A DNA stretch of 64,000 nucleotides from NCBI GenBank assembly GCA_047495785.1, contig JBLDXI010000055.1, positions 310,001 to 374,000 of the forward strand, in the 5' to 3' direction. Below, one piece after another: positions 20,867 through 31,743 of the stretch (its first letter is position 1; every line of letters starts with the position of its first letter). The notes beneath the pieces were generated by a model. It was given only the letters and a program-made list of their open reading frames with translations. It was not told the DNA's origin and searched no databases. The DNA comes from Lepidodermella squamata (Eukaryota > Gastrotricha). The translations under genes and the position numbers were made by a program.

Positions 20867-23800
20867 TCAGCGATACAGCCGCTGGAAATTTTTCAATGCC
20901 ACGTAGATTTCGTGCGGCGAGCGGCCCTGTTCCAGGGTCTGTTGGAAAGTGCTCAGTTGTGAATCAGTGGCGACGAGGGCGCCAGACGGTGATACGCGGG
21001 GTAGTTGCGTTTGAATTGCCGAATGAAGCGCTCCAAAACCAATCATCGGCTGGCTTTTGCAAACCTGTTGAAAAACAGTCAATGTAAAAAATAAAAAAAT
21101 CCAGCTTAATATTTTTAGAACTTACGGAAATTATATCGAATAGTAACTCGGCAAGATCGGTGATAAGGTGGACGGGGAGCGAAATAGCGCCAGCATGAAT
21201 TACACCCTCTAGAAGTCGCACATGAACTGATGCGAGCATCTCCAAAGCTACCGGGTGAGCATCGGCTGGCACCGTCGAGTGGCGCGACGAGCCATCGTCA
21301 CGTGCCAGTCGCACAAACTCACGCAGAAAGTGCGTCAGCGACTCGTGGGCGTCGCGGTGTTGAAGCGGCAAGCCAGCAATCGCGCATTCGGCCGCAGTTC
21401 GGCAGACGCCACTGGGTGACCGTAGCATTACTGTTGGAGCGCGTTGCAAAAAGCGGACGAATAGGCGGAACAGGTCGTCGACCAGCTCAGGGCGTTGCTG
21501 CATCGCATCGGGTCCGTTTGAAAGTTCAGTGAAAGAAATCTGTGCCAAAGCTTCAGTCATCTGTAGGAGACCCGACTGGCAATGCGGCTCCATCGCGAAC
21601 TCGTCGACCAAAACACTGGCAACGTAGATGAAGCACGAATGATGGTGAGCGGCGTACAGTGTGTACAAATCGTTGGCAACGGTCGGCAAAATTGCGGTGG
21701 CGTGGCGCTTTAGACAACGCAGTGAGTAACGAATGCAACGGCAGCATCGTTCCGCCGTGAAATTATCAGCACCGAAAACTCGGGCAGTTTCACTCAGAAT
21801 CGGCCAGACCTTGTCGACCGTGCCCTGATACGGGTGGGCGACTTCTATCGGGACATGCGAAACCGACGCAAGGGCTGAAAAAATCGCTGCGATTCGGTCT
21901 AGCCAATGACCGGGATGGCGGCGAGAGTGACGCTGTGCCTTGTTAACAGCGGCAACCGCCACAACACTGATAGCTGACTCCTCATGGCTGTTACCATTAG
22001 CCTGACCTGGGTGGGTGGCGTGTTGAACCAGTTGTTGCAGTGGCTCCAATTGCAACATCATCAACTGCTCCAAAGTAGGCGATAGTTGCTCGTGCGGCAG
22101 AGGTGACAAGGCCAAAGCAGTGGCGTTCAGCAGTGGGCATATCGCGACCAGGTTTAGGTTCAGTCGATCGACAGAACGAACGATATCGAGCAAAACCGGG
22201 AGGGCAGTCGACATTTTGTCGCGGTTCTCAGCGACCAGTCGTTCCAAAGCATCGGCCGCGCTTACTGCCAACGCCATTTTCGGAGCATGAATACCTCTCA
22301 TGATGAAATTGAACGCGTTTTCCAACTGATCTGGGTGTTCAGACAACCAAGGTGCCATCGAACCGACGAGGCGAAATGATGTGTGTAGCAGTGCTGGTGG
22401 CCCGTCGATCGGGAAAGAGAAAATGAGCTGCAAAATACGAGGAGCAGCCTCTCCTTCGTCACGAACGATGTTTGAAACGAAGCCGCACATGACGAATAGA
22501 AAAGCCTCTGTCAGTGTCCAGTCATGAGTACCCGAAGCCGTCATTTCGTTTAGCGCCCGATTTAGCAAGTGGAAAACATTGGTCGAACCCGAAATGACGA
22601 CCATTTCCTGAACTAAATCCAAAACTCGAGTTCGAAATTCGCCCTTTTCAGTCTTATCGTCTGGAATGGATTCGCCATCCAGTTCAGCGCTTAACTGAGC
22701 CTGTTTAACTAGGGCAAGCATCAAGCGCTCAACGGCAGAATGGCAACGTGAAACAGCGACAGAGCCTGATTCAACGTACAACTGATCGGCTAGGTAGTAC
22801 CAGAATGAAAATGTTGTTTCGGCAACTTCAGGTTCAGGATGGGAAACGGCTGCCAGACACAGTTCCATGGGCTTGAATGAGCCCAACAGCGAATCTTGGC
22901 CTGCTAGAAGCTGGTGCAGGAAAGTTTCGGCTAATTCGGTGAAAACACGCACCAGGTTCAGGCAGCGATCGCTGGCTTGAAGTGCCGTTGCCATGTGATA
23001 TGGCTCTTCAAGCTCGCAAACTGCTGGAAATATGGTTTCCGCAAGTTGCCGATGAACCTTCAAGTCTTCGCAAAGACGAATAGCCGAGCATACAGCTCGA
23101 GACGCGGCTTGATACACGCTTGTCGGTGTAGTCGGTTTGACATCGGCGAGAACAGTCAGTGCAGCGTGAATTAGGCTTGTTCGAAGCAACTGAGCTTCAG
23201 GCAACGCGCCAGCTGACAGCCAACTATCGAAAGAGCGGAACAGGCGCTGTCTTTGTTGAACAGTCAAATTTTGAGTGAGGCAAGCATTCTATTTTAAAAA
23301 TTAAATTTGGACGATGAGTTTTGACAAAAATTTCGCAAAAATACCAGGTAATTCAAAAACAGCTCAGAGGCATGTTTCAATTCATCTCCGACCTCTTGAC
23401 GCCGATTCGATCCCAATCGCAACGTTGTATTGGTCATCTGCATGAGAAGCTACAATTAAAGAATTATGAAAGGTAATGGGAGTTACCTCTTCCGGTAATA
23501 CTGTCAGAAATTCAAGAAGGAAACAGCAATTTCGCGGATCAGGTGCAAATCTGAATAAAAACCAAAATTAGTTGGGTCGAAGATAAGGATCAAATCAAAC
23601 TGACCGTTGAAGGACATCATTAACAGAGTTCTTCCACGCCGAAACTTGCAGCATCAGATCGGCCATGGCGAGAGCAAGCTGAGTGACGATCGCATCGGGG
23701 GTGCCATCTTGAGCGCGCAGGCAGTGCGAAATAAGGGAATCTTGGAGACCCTGAATTAAAATGAATAAATTAACTCCTATTCTATCCTTAAGCTATGGAT

Positions 23801-24274
23801 TGAGCTAACCTTATATGCTTCGCGAGGTACCTCAGCGAACTGGTACAGGATCTGCGAACCATGAAGGTAAGCAAGCAGAAAGTCAAATCACGCCAACACA
23901 ATTACCTCTAAGAAAACGTATGCACTATTTTTTAAACAAGTGCCATGTCAGACCTTAGTCCGCATCGTTTGCGCAGCAAAGTAGCACACCTCCACTGATA
24001 GATTGCCCATTGATAGCAGCGTGTCAGCAATTTTCCAAGCGAATACCTTTAGGAAGGAAAAAATGCAAATAGTTAGCGGAATAAATTCAACAGCCTGTTA
24101 GCATTATATTACCGATTTTTGAAGCTGTTCGAGCCACCTGCTCACTGTCTCTTTGTTATTTCCGACAGCAGGAGCATGGTACAATTGATTAAGAGCCTCT
24201 AAGACTTGCTCTATTGCTGGTGGTTCGTTGCCAAAGCCATTATTAGAGCCCGATTGCGCTGTGTGAGGTTCCAT
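20867..24274 (-). CDS. TNPO3: Transportin-3 (importin-β family) homologue
   Basis: Eight exons on the minus strand keep phase and give 990 aa: 24113-24274, 23954-24046, 23810-23851, 23605-23750, 23487-23550, 23345-23449, 21126-23288 and 20867-21064. Transportin-3 imports serine/arginine-rich splicing factors into the nucleus and releases them on RanGTP. Conserved stretches include EVCYFAAQTMRTK, FLTVLPEE, VFTELAETFLHQ, FWYYLADQLYVESG, GPHLDQ-free HEAT helices, ERCCRCIRYSLRCLKRHA, HHHSCFIYVASVLVDEF and TVDDLFRLF-like LVDDLFRLFVRFLQRAPT. RPF2 lies upstream on the same strand and ends only 110 bp before this ATG. A TTTTGATAG acceptor-like site precedes the start, so the two may be co-transcribed. 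The large 2.2-kb exon is unusual for this window. Confidence 0.93.
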
Positions 24275-24384
24275 CAATTTAGTTTAATACCTATCAAAAC
24301 AAGTCAGGCATATAATAATAGGTCAAGAACAAAGTTGAGCCTCTTGTTTGCACAATAATAAGCGGGTATAAACAGCTAAAGCAG

Positions 24385-25507
24385 TTACTCAGCTTGCACA
24401 TCATTTTCCATCTCCATGTCTTCCAACTCAACGTCCGAAACAGGTTCATCTCCACCTGAACCGTCGCCGTCGACCTTGGCTTTCTTCGCTCCCTTGGCAT
24501 CACGATCTCGCAGCGCCTTGACGCGCTTACCAGCAGTGAACTTGTCCAACTCCTGTCGCTGCATATGGATTCTACCGATCTTGGAACCAAATACATCTTT
24601 GGAGATGTTTTTGACTTTTTTAGGCTGAAAAATTCAGGCTTAAGCAAATAAAATACAAATCACCAATTACTTACATTGGCTTGAGCAGGAACTTTGATGG
24701 CTTGCTGCCACAAACTGTCAGAGGCAAACTTGAATCGATCGACACTGAGATCGAGGCTAGGACCAACTTCTTCCAATTCAACACGCGGCAATTTTGTGGA
24801 CGACTTCTTGAAAACTATCCTATAGCTTCTCAGGTATAAGATGTTCGAAATTATTGTGATGCTGATCAAATGTTCAACGCCAGCCAATCGAATTTTTTGA
24901 ACTTCTTGTCCTTTGAAAAAGTCTAAAAAGAGCTTTTTAGTTTCGGTTACAGCTCGAGAAAGGCCAAGCCTTACCAATCAAGATGTTTCCGATCCTCGCC
25001 ATGTTCGCATCAGTTTTGAATTCACTACCGTTGAGCACAACGCATGGTTTGGTGCCAAGGGCAACGCTTCCGTTCTGGATGAAAAAATATTCGTTAACCA
25101 CAGTTGAGCATTGTAAGATAAATCATACGTTAAACTGGCTACAGAGCTTGTGCTTCAATACTTTGAATTCTACGCTGTCCAGAAGGTGCGAATCGAACAA
25201 ACGTCCAAAAACCAAATTGCAAGGTCGTTTTTTAGAATGTGTTCCAACAACAAAGTTGCTGCATCCTGTTTTCGCGCAGAACCGCTCGACATGTGTATCA
25301 TCTTCCAGTACATGCAGTGGCTTAACAGATTTGACAGACGTGCTCTCAGGTTTCCGCAGAGCGCACAGATCCTTCATGATAGCTCGGGTTTCTTCATTAC
25401 AGTTAGGTCCGCTCATGAACAGACTTGATCGACCTTCCTCGAATATTTTAGGCTCTCGACTTTTGAGAAACCGCTTGCCGCGATGGGTTCGGGGCTTCCT
25501 TCATTTA
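24385..25507 (-). CDS. RPF2: Ribosome production factor 2 (Brix domain), start unresolved
   Basis: Exons 25129-~25507, 24975-25074, 24675-24922 and 24385-24624 on the minus strand. The Brix-domain protein Rpf2 pairs with Rrs1 to load the 5S RNP into the pre-60S ribosome in the nucleolus. Matches to the family include KRFLKSREPK, HSKKRPCNLVFGRLFD, ALGTKPCVVLNG, DFFKGQEVQKIRLAG, PRVELEEVGPSLDL and the tail VFGSKIGRIHMQRQELDKF. The frame runs into a stop just above 25507, so a short first exon is missing from my model. An internal Met at 25414-25416 (MSGPNCNEET) would cut conserved residues and is probably not the start. TNPO3 follows 110 bp downstream. Confidence 0.9.
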
Positions 25508-26846
25508 TAAAAAAGGCGAATGTATAGGATAGCTAATTCTATCAGACAATGGCAAACTTTAGCTTATCTGCTAGATTACTCGTGGCAACCATTTTCAGCT
25601 GTATAAAATACTTGTCTAAATAATCCAAATCGAACGAAGTAGTTGAAAGTCAACATGAAATCTGCAAGTATTGCACTTCAGATGCGTAAGGATATCAGCC
25701 ATTTTGGGGATCCATTTTATGCCCAGTTCTACGAGGCAGCCAGTCATCTCGCCTCTGGTACCGCCGGAAAATCGAGCAAAACCGTGCGCGCTTCAAACTT
25801 CTAAAAAACTTGGACTTTTCCACCACGTGATTAATTTTTTCTCATGACGAAATCGTTGAAAACGTCTGCAATGTCATTTGGATTAAGAAAAACATATTTT
25901 CAATTTAATTAAATATGAAAAGCAAATATATATCATTTCTCATAATCCCCGGCGGTCTGATGAATCCTTTGCCAAAAGTCTTTGGGTCCAAAGGGTTAAG
26001 GCCTAACTTGTAGCGATCTTGCATGAACCTCTGCATCTATCTGCCGGCATGACTAATATTTCATGGTTCATGGCAGTTTAGTTCCCCTCAAATTCAACAA
26101 TTAAAGAGAGGAAATGTGAAGTTTGACGCAACAGCGCGCTCGTACGCTGAGTTGTGCCCTGGCTCCATTTCGATTTTTAGCTCAGCTCATACCAGTGACC
26201 GAAGACCGAGTACGGATTGACCATTTTGCATTGAGCACATTCTTTCACGACTGACGTTATCCGGTTCCTTTTATGATCAAACTTCAAGCTCAAGTTTCAA
26301 TGGTTTCTTATTTTTCGTAGCAATGCCTCCTAAGTAATCCCGTTTTTTCAATCCGCTCCTAATTTAATGCTATGAAAAATTCTCGAGAGTTTAGAGACTG
26401 GAGCTGTGGGATTTAATCGTACTATTTTATTCCGGAAGTGTTATCGCCACCTGTGTCAAAACGCATAATAGCAAAACGAGTACTCAACTTCCTACGGTTT
26501 ACGACATCTCCTTCCCTATCTTGTATCTTTCATCGGATTCCAGCTTCTTCCACAACCCTGAGCTTTAACCCAACTTGTTTTACTGAATACTGAATATGGA
26601 GGAAGACAATTTGATCGAGCAACCTTATGTATTTATGTAATTCGTTATGAATTTCAAAGTTGTTCACTTGTCAACGACATTTTAATCTTGAATTGATCTT
26701 TCGACGCTGAACTCTAGCAAAATAACCATTATTTCATATATTTCATTTGATGGGCAGCTTTTCACTGCAATTTTACATATATTTCTATCAATTTTTCAAT
26801 TTCTAGTCTCATTTTTTCGAATTCAGTTGATTCAAGAACTGACGCG
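25508..26846. other. Intergenic between divergent genes
   Basis: Between the RPF2 5' end and TSG101. It contains one short plus-strand ORF (25655-25804, listed separately), and the missing first RPF2 exon should be near 25510-25620. The rest is AT-rich with nothing recognised. Confidence 0.4.
25655..25804 (+). CDS. Possible 49-aa microprotein
   Basis: A short ORF starting at an ATG after AAAGTCAAC: MKSASIALQMRKDISHF then GDPFYAQFYEAASHLASG and a basic tail ending VRASNF. Composition is protein-like (mixed charged, aromatic and small residues, few Leu/Ile runs). It has no domain I know. It lies just upstream of, and divergent from, RPF2. It may be real or chance. Confidence 0.3.
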   Translation: MKSASIALQMRKDISHFGDPFYAQFYEAASHLASGTAGKSSKTVRASNF

Positions 26847-28250
26847 ATGTCATCTGAATCTAATCTTAAACAGCATCTCAAGCAGGTAAGTATTTATATC
26901 ATCACTACCAATCAACCGGAAAATAACTTTTTCAACAGCTGAAATACAAGCACGTCGACTTGGCTATTCGAGATGCTCTGCCTGTTTTGAATTCATACAA
27001 GTCTTTAATTGTGGGAAAAGAGCAAGCTGTTCTTCCGCTAACTTCTGGGCCAAAAGACTATGTAATTTTAAGCGGAACCATTCCTGTGCATTACAAAGGT
27101 AGATATTGAAGTAATAACCTGCGCGTATGTAGTTACTTATACGATTACTAGGTGCGTCTTACAATATTCCCATATGCATGTTTCTGTTGGAAACGCATCC
27201 GTATAACCCGCCTGTGGTATTTGTGAGACCTACACCGGATATGGTCATAGCGGAATCGCGCCATGTCGATCGCCAGGGTCGCGTATATTTGCCATATCTA
27301 GCCGAATGGAAACACGTTGGTTTACTTATCTTTCTATTTGCCAGCTTCATTTATTTTTTGTTAAAACCGAACAGCCCGCATCCGACATAAGCGGCCTCAT
27401 TCAAGTGATGTCGATTATTTTCTCGGATAATATGCCTGTTTACAGCCGCCCTGCTGGTACTCCAGCCCCACCTGCCTCTCAGCCTCCATCACAGTTGCCT
27501 TACCCATGGCCGAATCAGCAGTCTCAACCTCAGCCTCCTTACCCAGCCGCGCAAGGTTTTTATCCTCCGCAACCTCAGACACCCATGTATCCCCATGTCA
27601 ATAACACCCCACCTGTGAATACACCACCAGCTGCATCGAACAATCTGCCTTATCCAGTAGGACCTAGCGCTCAACCCGCAAATTCATGGTCTCAACCTCA
27701 AGCTGGGCTGAACCAGACACAAATTTCGCAAGACGAAATAAAAGCCAGCCTGATTTGGGCAGTAGAGGACAAGTTAAAGCGGAAATTTCGCGACGATTAC
27801 GACCAACTTAGTACAGAGCTAGCATCGCTAAGACAAACCAACACCGAACTGGTTTCTGGTCGAAAGCAAATAGAAAATATTCTTCAGAATATCGAGTCAG
27901 AAAAACGGGATGTTATTACGAGAACACAAGCTATTGAAGAAAAGCGAAAGGAAGTTGAAGCTGCTTTGACTCGTTTAAAAACCACAAAAATGCCTCCGAT
28001 CGACGAAGTTGTTACCGCTCCGTATCCTCTTTATCGTCAGCTATTAGACGCTCATGCTGAAGACTTGGCTATTGAAGATGCAATCTACCACCTTGGTGAC
28101 GCTTTGGGTAGGAATAAAATCACTATCGAAGTATACCTAAAGAAAGTTCGAGAGCTATCTGCTCGTCAATTTATGATGCGAGCATTGGTGGACAAGTGTC
28201 GACTGGTCGCCGGCCTTCCTGCAGTAACATCGGCATCAAATGCTCATTAG
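26847..28250 (+). CDS. TSG101: TSG101, ESCRT-I subunit
   Basis: Four exons (26847-26885, 26939-27098, 27152-27315, 27375-28250) encode 412 aa. Residues about 1-140 form the UEV domain: an inactive ubiquitin-conjugating fold with Tyr at the catalytic-Cys position (GRVYLPYLAEW). It binds ubiquitin and PTAP-type motifs. A Pro/Gln-rich linker of about 100 residues follows, then a coiled coil (about 240-330, KLKRKFRDDYDQLSTELASL) and the C-terminal steadiness box (DAIYHLGDALGRNKI, YLKKVRELSARQF). As ESCRT-I subunit it sorts ubiquitinated cargo into multivesicular bodies and acts in cytokinesis. Intron 3 has a weak GTTGGT donor. Without that splice the UEV domain would not join the linker. Confidence 0.95.
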
Positions 28251-29014
28251 TTGAATTTTTAATGTTACCTAGTAATCAGGAATCATACAGCTGCTGAAGA
28301 AAAAGAATACTGTAACTGTTCAACAGCTGCGTGTCTCGAAATACATGTGTGTTTCAATCAAACAAAATATGCTTAACTGATGACGAGATAACATTTGTAT
28401 TATAATTATCATTATTACCTATGCTACTTCTTCATTATTTTAAATCAAGCTGTGCAGTACCTATTTCGCGTGCGTAATATTTTGTGTCAAAGCTATGTAT
28501 GAGAAAAGTAACTCGCCACTTGATATTGTATATGCAACTGCTTATTTTGATGGCGGTGTCTTGTCTACCAGATTTATTTTTTTGTACGTTCATTGAATGC
28601 TTTCATCTGTTTTTCTCGACTGTCACAATTTCATTGTTTATGGCCAGTCATCATTCTGTGCCGGTGTGTTCCGGTGTCCCTAACTACCCTAGCTGTTGTA
28701 GACATGAACAGAGAATTCGATTTAATAAAATACGCTTGCTTGATGTGTCATTACTTTTGTCCGAAATCAGAATCATCTCGGCTAAAACAGGTGGTGGCTT
28801 TGTTTGCGCCTAACTTTCCACAGGTGTCAACCAGATTCCTGAATTCACGTGAACAGTACCATTTTTTCAATGCAGGTATATGATATGCAGGTATCAGTTG
28901 AGAATAATTACCTTATCTCGCGACGCCCTCGAGTCACACCCTTTTTTCTCAACAAAACCGTTGACCCAAGAAGTTCGACATTAGTTATTACGATTACAAG
29001 CCAACATTTTCCTC
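28251..29014. other. Intergenic, 0.76 kb
   Basis: TSG101 3' flank and the promoter side of the thaumatin-like gene. Overlapping ORFs (28484-29094) in several frames look like chance. Nothing is recognised. Confidence 0.45.
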
Positions 29015-30007
29015 ATGTACAACACCAGTTCAAAAGCGCTTTGTCTTGTGGTGCTTTTCGGTCTGATTTTTCAGGCAAACAGCGAGCCAGCTAAATGTGC
29101 TGACGGTGTAACACAGTGCGATGGTTGCCAGTGCTGCCCGGATCTTAAGCGTTGTCCTAACGCTAACAACTGCCCAGCCTCGTTTTCTTGCCCAAATGAC
29201 GGTTCAACTGGCGGTGGAAACACCGGCGGCTCGGGTGGCTCGGGCACTGGTGGCGGCAGTACAGGCGGGAATGCCGGAGAGCATATTATGACTTTCTCTA
29301 ACAAATGCCCACATGACATCTGGATTGGTGCCCTCGGCGCACCCGGGAAGTTGATGCCGCGCAATGGAGGTTGGTTGATGAAAAAGGGGGATCCTGATGT
29401 AAAGCTTTCTCTCCCCCTGGAATGGTCCGGGCGATTTTGGGGCAGAACTGATTGCGCGGAGACAGGAAACGGTCAGTTTTACTGTGTTACCGGTGATTGT
29501 GGGCGCCGTTTTGAATGCCAAGGTGCTGGTGGCGAACCTCCTGTCACCCTAGCTGAATTCACATTCAACGCCCACGGAGGTCTTGATTACTACGACGTCT
29601 CGCTTGTTGACGGCTACAATCTGCCTGTTCAGATCAGGCCAGTTGACGGAACCTACGTACCCGGTTCAGGAATTTGCGAATCCTGTGGCTGCGACAAGGA
29701 TTTGAATAAGGATTGCCCTGCCGAGCTCCGTCAAATTCACAACGGTAAGACTGTCGCCTGTAACAGCGCTTGCGCGGCGTTCAAAGAAAATCGCTACTGC
29801 TGTCATGGCGAATATGACTGCTCACCACACGGAGTTTGCAGCGGTGGCAAAATGCCTTGTGACCCCCAAACCTGGCCGGTAAACTACGCGCAAATTTTCA
29901 AGAACGCCTGTCCCACCTCATACAGTTACGCATACGATGACCCGTCCAGCACGTTCACCTGCACCGGCAAGCCGCAGGTCAATTACGAAATTATTTTCTG
30001 CCCTTGA
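29015..30007 (+). CDS. Secreted thaumatin-like protein
   Basis: A single exon of 330 aa. A signal peptide (ALCLVVLFGLIFQANSEP) leads into a Cys-rich stretch (CDGCQCCPDLKRCP, about residues 28-62), a Gly/Ser/Thr linker (residues about 64-88), and a thaumatin domain from about 92 to the end. The thaumatin signature is visible as WSGRFWGRTDCAE then YCVTGDCG, with LAEFTFN, DYYDVSLVDGYNLPV and CCHGEYDCSP. The acidic-cleft residues of the family appear present. Plant members bind or cut fungal β-glucans; nematode and insect members are secreted with probable defensive roles. The Cys-rich N-terminal addition and flexible linker are unusual for the family. The gene has higher GC than its flanks and no intron. 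Confidence 0.93.
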   Translation: MYNTSSKALCLVVLFGLIFQANSEPAKCADGVTQCDGCQCCPDLKRCPNANNCPASFSCPNDGSTGGGNTGGSGGSGTGGGSTGGNAGEHIMTFSNKCPHDIWIGALGAPGKLMPRNGGWLMKKGDPDVKLSLPLEWSGRFWGRTDCAETGNGQFYCVTGDCGRRFECQGAGGEPPVTLAEFTFNAHGGLDYYDVSLVDGYNLPVQIRPVDGTYVPGSGICESCGCDKDLNKDCPAELRQIHNGKTVACNSACAAFKENRYCCHGEYDCSPHGVCSGGKMPCDPQTWPVNYAQIFKNACPTSYSYAYDDPSSTFTCTGKPQVNYEIIFCP

Positions 30008-31743
30008 CTTCGCCATTAAGTTTCCGACTCTTGTTGAGCTTGCTTGATGCTGTAAATAAAACTATAATAACTTGCACTGAGAGGTTCCGCCTCAATAAGT
30101 AGGTATTATGTCAAAGTATTATGTTGCACTGCCCTGAAAGTTTTGGTGTTATGGGGAAAGTCTTTTTGGAAACATCCAAGACATTTGAAATTTTGTGGAA
30201 GAAATCACAGCGTAGTGGTATAGGTACTGTTAAATGAGTTTTATAGTCAAATTCCGATTCTGAAAATTGAATTTAGCTTCGACTTTGATCTCGACTGACC
30301 TCCTTTACATTCCTTGAGTCTTCCAGGTTTTCACAAAAATTACATTGCCATGCCTTAACGTAAACAAGTTTCTCTCACATTTTCTATCAGGTCTAAGTCG
30401 CTCCCTGTATTGGTATAATTAGGTATAGGAACTTTCAACAGGAATCTGCGATTGAAAAATGAAGACAACTGTTGGTATCACATGTTTATTGCTTCAACAA
30501 ATCCGAAAAATAACAATATATATCTCCAAAATTCGAATAAACTTCAGTCAAACTACGTTTCGCAATAACGAAATAAAAAATTACAACTCATGGCATGTTC
30601 ATGTGAGCAGCATCAAGTTTGAAAACAGCGTCAATGTCTTTGAAATATCTTCTCCATATCACGGTTTGACACGCGGATGAGCTATGACTAATCTTTTGAT
30701 GAATTTGGAAGAGCGTCAATTGCTAATGAGGAACACACCGAACAGCCAGCTCAGCTGTCATCATCTGAAATTGAGAAAGAACAATTAGCAATCAAGTAAA
30801 ATAAACAAAATCCTGGCCTGCAATTCTTGTTGCTAAACTTTAGACGAAAAATCAAATCTTTCATACCAAATTTTGAATCGGGCGATTAACTATCAGCGCC
30901 AAATCTTCAGGATAATCATCTTTGTTGAAGCAGTTTGATTTGGATTGGTTTCATCATCATCAATTTTGCAAAAATCTGGACAATTTTCTGTAAAAAAGCT
31001 CGATCGGTCTTGCGAAACAAACGTTAACTGAAAATTTGATTCAATTTGTAAGAAACAAAAATCAAGGCTAAAATTGGAAGAAAAATGTAAAATTAGGCTG
31101 GAAAAAAATCACAAGAGACTCGCCGAAATTTACTTACTAATTTGGAAGCCAATTTCGACTCAATTTTTATTATTAGTTTTATTATCAAAACTGTTGACAA
31201 ATTCGAATGCTCTTGATGATAATTTGATGGGCTTTTTAATCATTTTCACAAGACAGTTATGATAGCATGAAGTTTTGTTATCATCCAATATTGTCACTTG
31301 AGTCGATCGCGTGGCTTTTCACGTTGCTTATCATCAATGCTGTGATTCCACCCATCGTTACGGAAAATCAGAACAGGTAAATATTTTGTTTACAAAAATG
31401 ACTCTCGCAAGTAATGAGACCACCTGCGAGAATACGCTCGAAAAAAACCAAAACAGAAGTTCACACACATTGAATTTTATCAACAGACTTTTACAATTTT
31501 AGGTGGGTCGCTTCACAAGCATTACAGAGACCCAGAAAAAACTCATTTGTTTCATAGAGTAATTGTAATTCACAGATTTACAGAAAAATGAACGTAGTAA
31601 CTAGCAAGTTTGTTGTTATTGATTTTTCATTTTTTTTTTTACAAAATAAACTGGTCCTACAACTGATGGTTCGTTAACGTAGGTTATGGATATTTTTGCG
31701 TGATTAACACAACTTCTCCTCCTTAGGCTTCAACTCTTCCTTA
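30008..31743. other. Intergenic between convergent genes, 1.7 kb
   Basis: AT-rich. A polyadenylation signal for the thaumatin-like gene is near 30055 (AATAAAACT). Small ORFs at 30459, 31074 and 31311 are low-complexity Lys/Asn/Ile-rich and not convincing. Confidence 0.45.

Noticed and set aside
20964-21124. Read-through end of the long TNPO3 ORF
   Set aside because: The true join is 21126 to 21064; the read-through loses the conserved importin C-terminus.
28484-29094. Three overlapping plus-strand ORFs upstream of the thaumatin gene
   Set aside because: Hydrophobic, frame-overlapping, no signature; the thaumatin ATG at 29015 has its own signal peptide.
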